Below, one piece after another: positions 6,028-6,448 of a stretch of 6,448 nucleotides of DNA. The DNA lies in NCBI GenBank assembly GCA_913776795.1, contig CAJYRH010000021.1, forward strand, positions 1 through 6,448, read 5' to 3'. The notes below the pieces were generated by a model, which was not told the origin of the DNA, did not search any database, and was given only the letters and a program-made list of their open reading frames with translations. How positions within the stretch are numbered: position 1 is the stretch's first letter; each line of letters starts with the position of its first letter. Source of the DNA: an uncultured Pseudorhodoferax sp. GTDB taxonomy: Bacteria > Pseudomonadota > Gammaproteobacteria > Burkholderiales > Burkholderiaceae. A program made the translations under genes and the position numbers.

Positions 6028-6448
6028 ATGCCCTTGCTGCCGACCCGGCTCACCTATGCCCTGGCCCGGCCCCTGCTGTTCGGCCTGGATGCCGAAGCCG
6101 CGCATGACGCCACCATGTCCGCCCTGGCCCGTACGCATGGCACGCCGCTGTCCTGGGCCTGGTGCGACAGCCGCGTCGAAGACCCCGTCACCGTTGCCGG
6201 CCTGCACTTTCCCAACCGCGTCGGCCTGGCGGCGGGACTGGACAAGAACGCACGCTGCATCGACGCGCTGGGGTCGCTCGGGTTCGGCTTCGTCGAGGTG
6301 GGCACCGTCACGCCGCTGGGCCAGAGCGGCAATCCCAAGCCGCGCATGTTCCGTCTGCCGCAGGCGCAGGCGCTGATCAACCGGCTGGGCTTCAACAACG
6401 ACGGGCTGGACGCCTTCGTCGCCAACGTGCAGCGCGCAAGATTCCGCC
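6028..6448 (+). CDS. pyrD: Dihydroorotate dehydrogenase (quinone), class 2, N-terminal part; runs off the window
   Basis: PyrD oxidises dihydroorotate to orotate with FMN and passes electrons to membrane quinones; it is the fourth step of de novo pyrimidine synthesis. The first 140 codons are visible and no stop is reached. The N-terminus ([19 protein letters not shown]) matches the short helical quinone-binding, membrane-attachment region that marks class 2 enzymes. Then come the FMN-binding core [11 protein letters not shown] (65-75; K73 corresponds to K66 of E. coli PyrD), [18 protein letters not shown] up to residue 96, PRMFRL (105-110) and INRLGFNN (117-124), all typical of the family. 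The ATG at 6028 gives the expected N-terminus; the only upstream help is a weak GAGA at 6016-6019. The full protein is usually about 340 residues. It is divergent from rpiA across 45 bases. Confidence 0.97.
   Translation, partial: MPLLPTRLTYALARPLLFGLDAEAAHDATMSALARTHGTPLSWAWCDSRVEDPVTVAGLHFPNRVGLAAGLDKNARCIDALGSLGFGFVEVGTVTPLGQSGNPKPRMFRLPQAQALINRLGFNNDGLDAFVANVQRARFR

Noticed and set aside
5983..6207. N-terminal extension of rpiA back to 6207
   Set aside because: It would add 75 residues unlike RpiA and overlap the start of pyrD on the other strand. Homology begins right after 5982.
1..6448. A mobile element, CRISPR array, tRNA or defence system
   Set aside because: I saw no transposase or integrase motifs, spaced direct repeats, tRNA-like folds or terminal repeats. 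The recognised genes are all chromosomal housekeeping or regulatory types.

Overview
The window is GC-rich (roughly two thirds G+C) and almost entirely coding. It looks like chromosomal DNA from a betaproteobacterium, most likely Burkholderiales and perhaps Comamonadaceae. This rests on the GC content, the dense coding and the style of the proteins (FolD, the M3 peptidase, a DctS/DctR-like sensor and regulator pair). No rRNA or species-diagnostic marker is present, so the taxon is an inference.

Layout. (1) Positions 1-1626, plus strand: the 3' part of a sensor histidine kinase gene, then a FixJ/LuxR-type response regulator whose ATG overlaps the kinase stop (ATGA). (2) A strong intrinsic terminator at 1645-1682, directly followed by the folD ribosome binding site. 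(3) folD (1694-2545), the bifunctional methylene-tetrahydrofolate dehydrogenase/cyclohydrolase. (4) A 49-base gap with a possible promoter, then an M3 zinc oligopeptidase of the PrlC/OpdA type (2595-4658). Its stop overlaps the start of a small exported DUF4124-glutaredoxin protein (4658-5290). (5) On the minus strand, rpiA (5287-5982), convergent with the glutaredoxin gene; the two stop codons share one CTAG. (6) A 45-base divergent gap with three copies of a GAGAA core, then the 5' part of pyrD (6028 to the window end, plus strand).

How the genes fit together. folD (one-carbon units for purines and thymidylate), rpiA (ribose 5-phosphate) and pyrD (de novo pyrimidines) all feed nucleotide synthesis, but they lie in separate transcription units and this is probably loose clustering of housekeeping genes. 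The kinase and regulator form a self-contained two-component system, possibly for C4-dicarboxylate uptake. The peptidase and the periplasmic glutaredoxin-like protein are the only pair of unrelated functions that look translationally coupled.

No mobile element, CRISPR array, RNA gene, phage remnant or defence system was found. I see no clear undescribed system. The points most worth a second look are the peptidase/glutaredoxin coupling, the four-domain layout of the glutaredoxin protein, the shared CTAG stop with a nearby perfect hairpin, the terminator abutting folD, a possible leaderless peptidase mRNA, and the repeated core between rpiA and pyrD.
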